A stretch of 64,000 nucleotides of DNA, from NCBI GenBank assembly GCA_027186245.1, contig CP114482.1, positions 10,249,209 through 10,313,208 of the forward strand, read 5' to 3'. The position numbers and the translations under genes are program-made. Positions 24,401 to 38,100 of the stretch are shown here, piece by piece (within the stretch, counting starts at the first letter, position 1; every line of letters starts with the position of its first letter). The notes beneath the pieces were generated by a model. That model did not search any database. It worked only from the letters and a program-made list of their open reading frames with translations, and had not been told where the DNA came from. The stretch is from Coriaria nepalensis (lineage: Eukaryota; Streptophyta; Magnoliopsida; Cucurbitales; Coriariaceae).

Positions 24401-27400
24401 ACATGATTTCAAGGCTAAAAGAAACCATAGTCCTCCTCAATGGTTGAATTGGAAGTTCTGAACGAAAGTCGTGTTTGAAGTGCCAAAAAATAGAATTCTT
24501 TCGAATTACTTTTAATTGATTTAATGACTAGAGAAGACCCAATGACATGATTTTAAGGCTAAACAAACGCATAATTTCCTTCAATAGATCAATTGCATGT
24601 TTTGCACAAAAGTCGTGTTCGAAATGTGAAAACAGAAATCGTTTGAATTGATTTCGAATGATTTATTGACTAAAAGTGACTCAATGACATGCTTTTAAGG
24701 CAATAGAGACGCATAGTTTCCATAAAAATATCTAATGCAAATTATGCACGAAAGTCGTGGTTCAAGTACGAAAATAGATTTCGTTAGAATTGCTTTGAAA
24801 TGATTTTATTTCTAGAAGAGACTCAATGACGTGATTTCAAGGCTAAACAATGGATAGTTTGCTTGAATATATCTATTGCAAGTTATGCACAAAAGTCTCG
24901 TTTAAAGAGCAAAAATAGAATTCGTTCGAATTGCTTTCAAATGATTTGATGACTAGAAGAGACTCAATGACATGATTTTAAAGCTAAAAGAATGCATAGT
25001 TGTCCTCAATGGTTGAATTTGAACTTCTGAACGAAAGTCGTGTTTGAAGTGCCAAAAAATAGAATTCTTTCGAATTACTTTTAATTGATTTAATGACTAG
25101 AGAAGACTCAATAACATGATTTTAAGGCTAAACAAACGCATAATTTCCTTCAATAGATCAATTGCATGTTTTGCACAAAAGTCGTGTTCGAAATGTGAAA
25201 ACAGAAATCGTTTGAATTGATTTCGAATGATTTATTGACTAAAAGTGACTCAATGACATGCTTTTAAGGCAATAGAGACGCATAGTTTCCATAAAAATAT
25301 CTAATGCAAATTATGCACGAAAGTCGTGGTTCAAGTACGAAAATAGATTTCGTTAGAATTGCTTTGAAATGATTTAATTTCTAGAAGAGACTCAATGACG
25401 TGATTTCAAGGCTAAACAATGGATAGTTTGCTTGAATATATCTATTGCAAGTTATGCACAAAAGTCTCGTTTAAAGAGCAAAAATAGAATTCGTTCGAAT
25501 TGCTTTCAAATGATTTGATGACTAGAAGAGACTCAATGACATGATTTTAAAGCTAAAAGAATGCATAGTTGTCCTCAATGGTTGAATTTGAACTTCTGAA
25601 CGAAAGTCGTGTTTGAAGTGCCAAAAAATAGAATTCTTTCAAATTACTTTTAATTGATTTAATGACTAGAGAAGACTCAATAACATGATTTTAAGGCTAA
25701 ACAAACGCATAATTTCCTTCAATAGATCAATTGCATGTTTTGCACAAAAGTCGTGTTCGAAATGTGAAAACAGAAATCGTTTGAATTGATTTCGAATGAT
25801 TTATTGACTAAAAGTGACTCAATGACATGCTTTTAAGGCAATAGAGACGCATAGTTTCCATAAAAATATCTAATGCAAATTATGCACGAAAGTCGTGGTT
25901 CAAGTACGAAAATAGATTTTGTTAGAATTGCTTTGAAATGATTTAATTTCTAGAAGAGACTCAATGACGTGATTTCAAGGCTAAACAATGGATTGTTTGC
26001 TTGAATATATCTATTGCAAGTTATGCACAAAAGTCTCGTTTAAAGAGCAAAAATAGAATTCGTTCGAATTGCTTTCAAATGATTTGATGACTAGAAGAGA
26101 CTCAATGACATGATTTTAAGGCTAAAATTATGCATAGTTCTTCTCAATGGTTGAATTGGAAGTTCTGAACGAAAGTCGTGTTTGAAGTGCCAAAAAATAG
26201 AATTCTTTCGAATTACTTTTAATTGATTTAATGACTAGAGAAGACTCAATGACATGATTTTAAGGCTAAACAAACGCATAATTTCCTTCAATAGATCAAT
26301 TGCATGTTTTGCACAAAAGTCGTGTTCGAAATGTGAAAACAGAAATCGTTTGAATTGATTTCGAATGATTTATTGACTAAAAGTGACTCAATGACATGCT
26401 TTTAAGGCAATAGAGACGCATAGTTTCCATAAAAATATCTAATGCAAATTATGCACGAAAGTCGTGGTTCAAGTACGAAAATAGATTTCGTTAGAATTGC
26501 TTTGAAATGATTTAATTTCTAGAAGAGACTCAATGACGTGATTTCAAGGCTAAACAATGGATAGTTTGCTTGAATATATCTATTGCAAGTTATGCACAAA
26601 AGTCTCGTTTAAAGAGCAAAAATAGAATTCGTTCGAATTGCTTTCAAATGATTTGATGACTAGAAGAGACTCAATGACATGATTTTAAAGCTAAAAGAAT
26701 GCATAGTTGTCCTCAATGGTTGAATTTGAACTTCTGAACGAAAGTCGTGTTTGAAGTGCCAAAAAATAGAATTCTTTCGAATTACTTTTAATTGATTTAA
26801 TGACTAGAGAAGACTCAATAACATGATTTTAAGGCTAAACAAACGCATAATTTCCTTCAATAGATCAATTGCATGTTTTGCACAAAAGTCGTGTTCGAAA
26901 TGTGAAAACAGAAATCGTTTGAATTGATTTCGAATGATTTATTGACTAAAAGTGACTCAATGACATGCTTTTAAGGCAATAGAGACGCATAGTTTCCATA
27001 AAAATATCTAATGCAAATTATGCACGAAAGTCGTGGTTCAAGTACGAAAATAGATTTTGTTAGAATTGCTTTGAAATGATTTAATTTCTAGAAGAGACTC
27101 AATGACGTGATTTCAAGGCTAAACAATGGATTGTTTGCTTGAATATATCTATTGCAAGTTATGCACAAAAGTCTCGTTTAAAGAGCAAAAATAGAATTCG
27201 TTCGAATTGCTTTCAAATGATTTGATGACTAGAAGAGACTCAATGACATGATTTTAAGGCTAAAATTATGCATAGTTCTTCTCAATGGTTGAATTAGAAG
27301 TTCTGAACGAAAGTCGTGTTTGAAGTGCCAAAAAATAGAATTCTTTCGAATTACTTTTAATTGATTTAATGACTAGAGAAGACTCAATGACATGATTTTA

Positions 27401-28960
27401 AGGCTAAACAAACGCATAATTTCCTTCAATAGATCAATTGCATGTTTTGCACAAAAGTCGTGTTCGAAATGTGAAAATAGAAATCGTTTGAATTGATTTC
27501 GAATGATTTATTGACTAAAAGTGACTCAATGACATGCTTTTAAGGCAATAGAGACGCATAGTTTCCATAAAAATATCTAATGCAAATTATGCACGAAAGT
27601 CGTGGTTCAAGTACGAAAATAGATTTCGTTAGAATTGCTTTGAAATGATTTAATTTCTAGAAGAGACTCAATGACGTGATTTCAAGGCTAAACAATGGAT
27701 AGTTTGCTTGAATATATCTATTGCAAGTTAAGCAAAAAAGTCTCGTTTAAAGAGCAAAAATAGAATTCGTTCGAATTGCTTTCAAATGATTTGATGACTA
27801 GAAGAGACTCAATGACATGATTTTAAGGCTAAAATAATGCATAGTTTTCCTCAATGGTTGAATTGGAAGTTCTGAACGAAAGTCGTGTTTGAAGTGCCAA
27901 AAAATAGAATTCTTTCGAATTACTTTTAATTAATTTAATGACTAGAGAAGACTCAATGACATGATTTTAAGGCTAAACAAACGCATAATTGCCTTCAATA
28001 GATCAATTGCATGTTTTGCACAAAAGTCGTGTTCGAAATGTGAAAATTGAAATCGTTTGAATTGATTTCGAATGATTTATTAACTAAAAGTGACTCAATG
28101 ACATGCTTTTAAGGCAATACAGATGCATAGTTTCCATAAAAATATCTAATGCAAAGTATGCACGAAAGTCGTGGTTCAAGTACGAAAATAGATTTTGTTA
28201 GAATTGCTTTGAAATGATTTAATTTCTAGAAGAGACTCAATGACGTGATTTCAAGGCTAAACAATTGATACTTTGCTTGAATATATCTATTGCAAGTTAT
28301 GCACAAAAGTCTCGTTTAAAGAGCAAAAATAGAATTCGTTCGAATTGCTTTCAAATGATTTGATGACTAGAAGAGACTCAATGACATGATTTTAAGGCTA
28401 AAAGAATGCATAGTTCTCCTCAATGGTTGAATTGGAAGTTCTGAACGAAAGTCGTGTTTGAAGTGCCAAAAAATAGAATTCTTTCGAATTACTTTTAATT
28501 AATTTAATGACTAGAGAAGACTCAATGACACGATTTTAAGGCTAAACAAACGCATAATTGCCTTCCATAGATCAATTGCATGTTTTGCACAAAAGTCGTG
28601 TTTGAAATGTGAAAATAGAAATCGTTTGAATTGATTTCGAATGATTTATTGACTAAAACTGACATAATGACATAATTTTAAGGCAATACAAACGCATAGT
28701 TGCCATCAAAAGATCTAATGCACATTATGCAAGAAAGACGTGGTTCAAGTACGAAAATAGATTTCGTTCGAATTGCTTTGAAATGATTTAATTTCTAGAA
28801 GAGACTCAATGACGTGATTTCAAGGCTAAACAATGGATAGTTTGCTTGAATATATCTATTGCAAGTTATGCACAAAAGTCTCGTTTAAAGAGCAAAAATA
28901 GAATTCGTTCGAATTGCTTTCAAATGATTTGATGACTAGAAGAGACTCAATGACATGATT
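24401..28960 (+). repeat. Tetramers with 3,414- and 1,138-bp offsets to neighbours
   Basis: The variant pair CTTTCAAATTAC (A) plus ATTTTAAAGCTAAAAG (D) at 22.1-22.2 kb recurs at 25.5-25.6 kb, 3,414 bp (six tetramers) away. The D variant AAAATTATGCATAGTTCTT recurs 1,138 bp apart, at about 26,126 and 27,264. One unusual D core at 24,405-24,440 reads GATTTCAAGG then GAAACCATAGTCC. That form is otherwise seen only in the inverted arm. Confidence 0.75.
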
Positions 28961-31900
28961 TTAAGGCTAAAAGAATGCATAGTTCTCCTCAATGGTTGAA
29001 TTGGAAGTTCTGAACGAAAGTCGTGTTTGAAGTGCCAAAAAATAGAATTCTTTCGAATTACTTTTAATTAATTTAATGACTAGAGAAGACTCAATGACAC
29101 GATTTTAAGGCTAAACAAACGCATAATTGCCTTCCATAGATCAATTGCATGTTTTGCACAAAAGTCGTGTTTGAAATGTGAAAATAGAAATCGTTTGAAT
29201 TGATTTCGAATGATTTATTGACTAAAACTGACATAATGACATAATTTTAAGGCAATACAAACGCATAGTTGCCATCAAAAGATCTAATGCACATTATGCA
29301 AGAAAGTCGTGGTTCAAGTACGAAAATAGATTTCGTTCGAATTGCTTTGAAATGATTTAATTTCTAGAAGAGACTCAATGACGTGATTTCAAGGCTAAAC
29401 AATTGATACTTTGCTTGAATATATCTATTGCAAGTTATGCACAAAAGTCTCGTTTAAAGAGCAAAAATAGAATTCGTTCAAATTGCTTTCAAATGATTTG
29501 ATGACTAGAAGAGACTCAATGACATAATTTTAAGGCTAAAAGAATGCATAGTTCTTCTCAATGGTTGAATAGGAAGTTCTGAACGAAAGTCCTGTTTGGA
29601 GTGCCAAAAAATAGAATTCTTTCGAATTACTTTTAATTGATTTAATGACTAGAGAAGACTCACTGACATGATTTTAAGGCTAAACAAATGCATAATTGCC
29701 TTCAATAGATCAATTGCATGTTTTGCACAAAAGTCGTGTTTGAAATGCGAAAATAGAAATCGTTTGAATTGATTTCGAATGATTTATTGACTAAAAGTGA
29801 CTCAATGACATGATTTTAAGGCTATAAAAACGCATAGTTGCCATCAAAATATCTAATGCAAATTATGCACGAAAGTCGTGGTTTAAGTACGAAAATAGAT
29901 TTCGTTAGAATTGCTTTGAAATGATTTAATTTCTAGAAGAGAGTCAATGACGTGATTTCAAGGCTAAACAATGGATAGTTTTCATGAATATATCAATTGC
30001 AAGTTATGCACAAAAGTCTCGTTTAAAGAGCAAAAATAGAATTCGTTCGAATTGCTTTCAAATGATTTGATGACTAGAAGAGACTCAATGACATGATTTT
30101 AAGGCTAAAAGAATACATAGTTCTCCTCAATGGTTGAATTGGAAGTTCTGAACGAAAGTCGTGTTTGAAGTGCCAAAAAATAGAATTCTTCCGAATTACT
30201 TTCAATTAATTTAATGACTAGAGAAGACTCAATGACATGATTTTAAGGCTAAACAAACGCATAATTTCCTTCAATAGATCAATTGCATGTTTTGCACAAA
30301 AGTCGTGTTCGAAATGTGAAAATAGAAATCGTTTGAATTGATTTTGAATGATTTATTGACTAAAAGTGACTCAATGACATGATTTTAAGGATATACAAAC
30401 GCATAGTTGCTATCAAAATATCTACTGCAAATTATGCACGAAAGTCGTGGTTCAAGTACGAAAATAGATTTCGTTAGAATTGCTTTGAAATGATTTAATT
30501 TCTAGAAGAGAATCAATGACGTGATTTCAAGGCTAAACAATGGATTGTTTGCTTGAATATATCTATTGCAAGTTATGCACAAAAGTCTCGTTCAAAGAGC
30601 AAAACTAGAATTCGTTCGAATTGCTTTCAAATGATTTGATGACTAGAAGAGACTCAATGACATGATTTTAAGGCTAAAAGAATACATAGTTCTCCTCAAT
30701 GGTTGAATTGGAAGTTCTGAACGAAAGTCGTGTTTGAAGTGCCAAAAAATAGAATTCTTCCGAATTACTTTTAATTGATTTAATGACTAGAGATGACTCA
30801 ATGACATGATTTTAAGGCTAAACAAACGAATAATTGCCTTCAATAGATCAATTGCATGTTTTGCACAACAGTCGTGTTTGAAATGCGAAAATAGAAATCG
30901 TTTGAATTGATTTCGAATGATTTATTGACTAAAAGTGACTCAATGACATGATTTTAAGGCTATACAAACGCATAGTTGCCATCAAAATATCTAATGCAAA
31001 TTATGCACGAAAGTCGTGGTTCAAGTACGAAAATAGATTTCGTTAGAATTGCTTTGAAATGATTTAATTTCTAGAAGGGAATCAATGACGTTATTTCAAG
31101 GCTAAACAATTGATAGTTTGCTTGAATATATCTATTGCAAGTTATGCACAAAAGTCTCGTTTAAAGAGCAAAAATAGAATTCGTTCGAATTGCTTTCAAA
31201 AGATTTGATGACTAGAAGAGACTCAATGACATGATTTTAAGGCTAACAGAATACATAGTTCTCCTCAATGGTTGAATTGGAAGTTCTGAACGAAAGTCGT
31301 GTTTGAAGTGCCAAAAAATAGAATTCTTCCGAATTACTTTTAATTGATTTAATGACTAGAGATGACTCAATGACATGATTTTAAGGCTAAACAAACGCAT
31401 AATTGCCTTCAATAGATCAATTGCATGTTTTGCACAAAAGTCGTGTTTGAAATGCGAAAATAGAAATCGTTTGAATTGATTTCAAATGATTTATTGACTA
31501 AAAGTGACTCAATGACATGATTTTAAGGCTATACAAACGCATAGTTGCCATCAAAATATGTAACGGAAATTAGGCTCGACAGTCGTGGTTCAAGTACGAA
31601 AATAGATTTCGTTCGAATTGCTTTGAAATGATTTAATTTCTAGAAGAGACACAATGACGTGATTTCAAGGCTAAACAATGGATAGTTTTCATGAATATAT
31701 CAATTGCAAGTTATGCACAAAAGTCTCGTTTAAAGAGCAAAAATAGAATTCGTTCGAATTGCTTTCAAATGATTTGATGAGTAGAAGAGACTCAATGACA
31801 TGATTTTAAGGCTAAAAGAATACATAGTTCTCCTCAATGGTTGAATTGGAAGTTCTGAACGAAAGTCGTGTTTGAAGTGCCAAAAAATAGAATTCTTCCG

Positions 31901-34900
31901 AATTACTTTTAATTGATTTAATGACTAGAGATGACTCAATGACATGATTTTAAGGCTAAACAAACGAATAATTGCCTTCAATAGATCAATTGCATGTTTT
32001 GCACAACAGTCGTGTTTGAAATGCGAAAATAGAAATCGTTTGAATTGATTTCGAATGATTTATTGACTAAAAGTGACTCAATGACATGATTTTAAGGCTA
32101 TACAAACGCATAGTTGCCATCAAAATATCTAATGCAAATTATGCACGAAAGTCGTGGTTCAAGTACGAAAATAGATTTCGTTAGAATTGCTTTGAAATGA
32201 TTTAATTTCTAGAAGGGAATCAATGACGTTATTTCAAGGCTAAACAATTGATAGTTTGCTTGAATATATCTATTGCAAGTTATGCACAAAAGTCTCGTTT
32301 AAAGAGCAAAAATAGAATTCGTTCGAATTGCTTTCAAAAGATTTGATGACTAGAAGAGACTCAATGACATGATTTTAAGGCTAACAGAATACATAGTTCT
32401 CCTCAATGGTTGAATTGGAAGTTCTGAACGAAAGTCGTGTTTGAAGTGCCAAAAAATAGAATTCTTCCGAATTACTTTTAATTGATTTAATGACTAGAGA
32501 TGACTCAATGACATGATTTTAAGGCTAAACAAACGCATAATTGCCTTCAATAGATCAATTGCATGTTTTGCACAAAAGTCGTGTTTGAAATGCGAAAATA
32601 GAAATCGTTTGAATTGATTTCAAATGATTTATTGACTAAAAGTGACTCAATGACATGATTTTAAGGCTATACAAACGCATAGTTGCCATCAAAATATGTA
32701 ACGGAAATTAGGCTCGACAGTCGTGGTTCAAGTACGAAAATAGATTTCGTTCGAATTGCTTTGAAATGATTTAATTTCTAGAAGAGACACAATGACGTGA
32801 TTTCAAGGCTAAACAATGGATAGTTTTCATGAATATATCAATTGCAAGTTATGCACAAAAGTCTCGTTTAAAGAGCAAAAATAGAATTCGTTCGAATTGC
32901 TTTCAAATGATTTGATGAGTAGAAGAGACTCAATGACATGATTTTAAGGCTAAAAGAATACATAGTTCTCCTCAATGGTTGAATTGGAAGTTCTGAACGA
33001 AAGTCGTGTTTGAAGTGCCAAAAAATAGAATTCTTTCGAATTACTTTTAATTGATTTAATGACTAGAGAAGACTCAATAACATGATTTTAAGGCTAAACA
33101 AACGCATAATTTCCTTCAATAGATCAATTGCATGTTTTGCACAAAAGTCGTGTTCGAAATGTGAAAACAGAAATCGTTTGAATTGATTTCGAATGATTTA
33201 TTGACTAAAAGTGACTCAATGACATGCTTTTAAGGCAATAGAGACGCATAGTTTCCATAAAAATATCTAATGCAAATTATGCACGAAAGTCGTCGTTCAA
33301 GTACGAAAATAGATTTTGTTAGAATTGCTTTGAAATGATTTAATTTCTAGAAGAGACTCAATGACGTGATTTCAAGGCTAAACAATGGATTGTTTGCTTG
33401 AATATATCTATTGCAAGTTATGCACAAAAGTCTCGTTTAAAGAGCAAAAATAGAATTCGTTCGAATTGCTTTCAAATGATTTGATGACTAGAAGAGACTC
33501 AATGACATGATTTTAAGGCTAAAATAATGCATAGTTCTCCTCAATGGTTGAATTGGAAGTTCTGAACGAAAGTCGTGTTTGAAGTGCCAAAAAATAGAAT
33601 TCTTTCGAATTACTTTTAATTAATTTAATGACTAGAGAAGACTCAATGACACGATTTTAAGGCTAAACAAACGCATAATTGCCTTCCATAGATCAATTGC
33701 ATGTTTTGCACAAAAGTCGTGTTTGAAATGTGAAAATAGAAATCGTTTGAATTGATTTCGAATGATTTATTGACTAAAACTGACTTAATGACATAATTTT
33801 AAGGCAATACAAACGCATAGTTGCCATCAAAAGATCTAATGCACATTATGCAAGCAAGTCGTGGTTCAAGTACGAAAATAGATTTCGTTCGAATTGCTTT
33901 GAAATGATTTAATTTCTAGAAGAGACTCAATGACGTGATTTCAAGGCTAAACAATTGATAGTTTGCTTGAATATATATATTGCAAGTTATGCACAAAAGT
34001 CTCGTTTAAAGAGCAAAAATAGAATTCGTTCGAATTGCTTTCAAATGATTTGATGACTAGAAGAGACTCAATGACATAATTTTATGGCTAAAAGAATGCA
34101 TAGTTCTTCTCAATGGTTGAATAGGAAGTTCTGAACGAAAGTCGTGTTTGGAGTGCCAAAAAATAGAATTCTTTCGAATTACTTTTAATTGATTTAATGA
34201 CTAGAGAAGACTCACTGACATGATTTTAAGGCTAAACAAACGCATAATTGCCTTCAATAGATCAATTGCATGTTTTGCACAAAAGTCGTGTTTGAAATGC
34301 GAAAATAGAAATCGTTTGAATTGATTTCGAATGATTTATTGACTAAAAGTGACTCAATGACATGATTTTAAGGCTATAAAAACGCATAGTTGGCATCAAA
34401 ATATCTAATGCAAATTATGCACGAAAGTCGTGGTTTAAGTACGAAAATAGATTTCGTTAGAATTGCTTTGAAATGATTTAATTTCTAGAAGAGAGTCAAT
34501 GACGTGATTTCAAGGCTAAACAATGGATAGTTTTCATGAATATATCAATTGCAAGTTATGCACAAAAGTCTCGTTTAAAGAGCAAAAATAGAATTCGTTC
34601 GAATTGCTTTCAAATGATTTGATGAGTAGAAGAGACTCAATGACATGATTTTAAGGCTAAAAGAATACATAGTTCTCCTCAATGGTTGAATTGGAAGTTC
34701 TGAACGAAAGTCGTGTTTGAAGTGCCAAAAAATAGAATTCTTCCGAATTACTTTCAATTAATTTAATGACTAGAGAAGACTCAATGACATGATTTTAAGG
34801 CTAAACAAACGCATAATTTCCTTCAATAGATCAATTGCATGTTTTGCACAAAAGTCGTGTTCGAAATGTGAAAATAGAAATCGTTTGAATTGATTTTGAA

Positions 34901-35130
34901 TGATTTATTGACTAAAAGTGACTCAATGACATGATTTTAAGGATATAAAAACGCATAGTTGCTATCAAAATATCTACTGCAAATTATGCACGAAAGTCGT
35001 GGTTCAAGTACGAAAATAGATATCGTTAGAATTGCTTTGAAATGATTTAATTTCTAGAAGAGAATCAATGACGTGATTTCAAGGCTAAACAATGGATTGT
35101 TTGCTTGAATATATCTATTGCAAGTTATGC
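28961..35130 (+). repeat. 4,552-bp (eight-tetramer) offset repeat containing a 1,138-bp doublet
   Basis: Rare variants GACACGATTTTAAGG with CCTTCCATAGATC (A) and GAATAGGAAGTTC (D) at about 29.1 and 29.55 kb recur at about 33.65 and 34.1 kb, an offset of 4,552 bp. Between the two copies sits a 1,138-bp doublet (30,756-31,893 and 31,894-33,031). It is marked by AAACAAACGAATAATTG and GTAACGGAAATTAGGCTCG. GACACGATTTTAAGG also occurs one tetramer earlier, at 28.53 kb. Confidence 0.8.
30794..30800. other. TGACTCA gained in monomer A (representative of a sub-variant)
   Basis: A single A-to-T change turns GAGAAGACTCA into GAGATGACTCA in many A monomers between about 30.8 and 48.5 kb. This adds a second TGACTCA per tetramer there. 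The last such copy I noted on the + strand is at 48,432-48,438. Confidence 0.5.
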
Positions 35131-38100
35131 ACAAAAGTCTCGTTTAAAGAGCAAAAATAGAATTCGTTCGAATTGCTTTCAAATGATTTGATGACTAGAA
35201 GAGACTCAATGACATGATTTTAAGGCTAAAAGAATACATAGTTCTCCTCAATGGTTGAATTGGAAGTTCTGAACGAAAGTCGTGTTTGAAGTGCCAAAAA
35301 ATAGAATTCTTCCGAATTACTTTCAATTAATTTAATGACTAGAGAAGACTCAATGACATGATTTTAAGGCTAAACAAACGCATAATTTCCTTCAATAGAT
35401 CAATTGCATGTTTTGCACAAAAGTCGTGTTCGAAATGTGAAAATAGAAATCGTTTGAATTGATTTTGAATGATTTATTGACTAAAAGTGACTCAATGACA
35501 TGATTTTAAGGATATAGAAACGCATAGTTGCTATCAAAATATCTACTGCAAATTATGCACGAAAGTCGTGGTTCAAGTACGAAAATAGATTTCGTTAGAA
35601 TTGCTTTGAAATGATTTAATTTCTAGAAGAGAATCAATGACGTGATTTCAAGGCTAAACAATGGATTGTTTGCTTGAATATATCTATTGCAAGTTATGCA
35701 CAAAAGTCTCGTTCAAAGAGCAAAAATAGAATTCGTTCGAATTGCTTTCAAATGATTTGATGACTACAAGAGACTCAATGACATGATTTTAAGGCTAAAA
35801 GAATACATAGTTCTCCTCAATGGTTGAATTGGAAGTTCTGAACGAAAGTCGTGTTTGAAGTGCCAAAAAATAGAATTCTTCCGAATTACTTTTAATTGAT
35901 TTAATGACTAGAGATGACTCAATGACATGATTTTAAGGCTAAACAAACGCATAATTGCCTTCAATAGATCAATTGCATGTTTTGCACAACAGTCGTGTTT
36001 GAAATGCGAAAATAGAAATCGTTTGAATTGATTTCGAATGATTTATTGACTAAAAGTGACTCAATGACATGATTTTAAGGCTATACAAACGCATAGTTGC
36101 CATCAAAAGATGTAACGGAAATTATGCACGACAGTCGTGGTTCAAGTACAAAAATAGATTTCGTTCGAATTGCTTTGAAATGATTTAATTTCTAGAAGAG
36201 ACTCAATGACGTGATTTCAAGGCTAAACTATGGATAGTTTTCATGAATATATCAATTGCAAGTAATGCACAAAAGTCTCGTTTAAAGAGCAAAAATAGAA
36301 TTCGTTCGAATTGCTTTCAAATGATTTGATGACTAGAAAAGATTCAATGACATGATTTTATGGCTAAAAGAATGGATAGTTCTCCTCAATGGTTGAATTG
36401 GAAGTTCTGAACGAAAGTCGTGTTTGAAGTGCCAAAAAATAGAATTCTTTCGAATTACTTTTAATTGATTTAATGACTAGACAAGACTCAATGACATGAT
36501 TTTAAGGCTAAACAAACGCATAATTTCCTTCAATAGATCAATTGCATGTTTTGCACAAAAGTCGTGTTCGAAATGTGAAAATTGAAATTGTTTGAATTGA
36601 TTTCAAATGATTTATTGACTAAAAGTGACTCAATGACATGCTTTTAAGGCAATACAGACGCATAGCTTCCATAAAAATATCTAATGCAAATTATGCACGA
36701 AAGTCGTGGTTCAAGTACGAAAATAGATTTTGTAAAAATTGCTTTGAAATGATTTAATTTCTAGAAGAGACTCAATGACGTGATCTCAAGGCTAAACAAT
36801 GGATAGTTTGCTTGAATATATCTATTGCAAGTTATGCACAAAAGTCTCGTTTAAAGAGCAAAAATACAATTCGTTCGAATTGCTTTCAAATGATTTGATG
36901 ACTAGAATAGACTCAATGGCATGATTTTAGGGCTAAAAGAATGCATAGTTGTCCTCAATGGTTGAATTTGAACTTCTGAACGAAAGTCGTGTTTGAAGTG
37001 CCAAAAAATAGCATTCTTTCGAATTACTTTTAATTAATTTAATGACTAGAGAAGACTCAATGACATGATTTTAAGGCTAAACAAACGCATAATTGCCTTC
37101 AATAGATCAATTGCATGTTTTGCACAACAGTCGTGTTTGAAATGCGAAAATAGAAATCGTTTGAATTGATTTCGAATGATTTATTGACTAAAAGTGACTC
37201 AATGACATGATTTTAAGGCTATACAAACGCATAGTTGCCATCAAAAGATGTAACGGAAATTATGCACGACAGTCGTGGTTCAAGTACGAAAATAGATTTG
37301 TTCGAATTGCTCTGAAATGATTTAATTTCTAGAAGAGACTCAATGACGTGATTTCAAGGCTAAACAATGGATACTTTTCATGAATATATCAATTGCAAGT
37401 TATGCACAAAAGTCTCGTTTAAAGAGCAAAAATAGAATTCGTTCGAATTGCTTTCAAATGATTTGATGACTAGAAGAGACTCAATGACATGATTTTAAGG
37501 CTAAAAGAATGGATAGTTCTCCTCAATGGTTGAATTGGAAGTTCTGAACGAAAGTCGTGTTTGAAGTGCCAAAAAATAGAATTCTTCCGAATTACTTTGA
37601 ATTAATTTAATGACTAGAGAAGACTCAATGACATGATTTTAAGGCTAAACAAACGCATAATTTCCTTCAATAGATAAATTGCATGTTTTGCACAAAAGTC
37701 GTGTTCGAAATGTGAAAATAGAAATCGTTTGAATTGATTTCGAATGATTTATTGACTCAAAGTGACTCAATGACATGATTTTAAGGATATACAAACGCAT
37801 AGTTGCTATCAAAATATCTAATGCAAATTATGCACGAAAGTCGTGGTTCAAGTACGAAAATAGATTTTGTAAAAATTGCTTTGAAATGATTTAATTTCTA
37901 GAAGAGACTCAATGACGTGATCTCAAGGCTAAACAATGGATAGTTTGCTTGAATATATCTATTGCAAGTTATGCACAAAAGTCTCGTTTAAAGAGCAAAA
38001 ATACAATTCGTTCGAATTGCTTTCAAATGATTTGATGACTAGAATAGACTCAATGGCATGATTTTAAGGCTAAAAGAATGCATAGTTGTCCTCAATGGTT

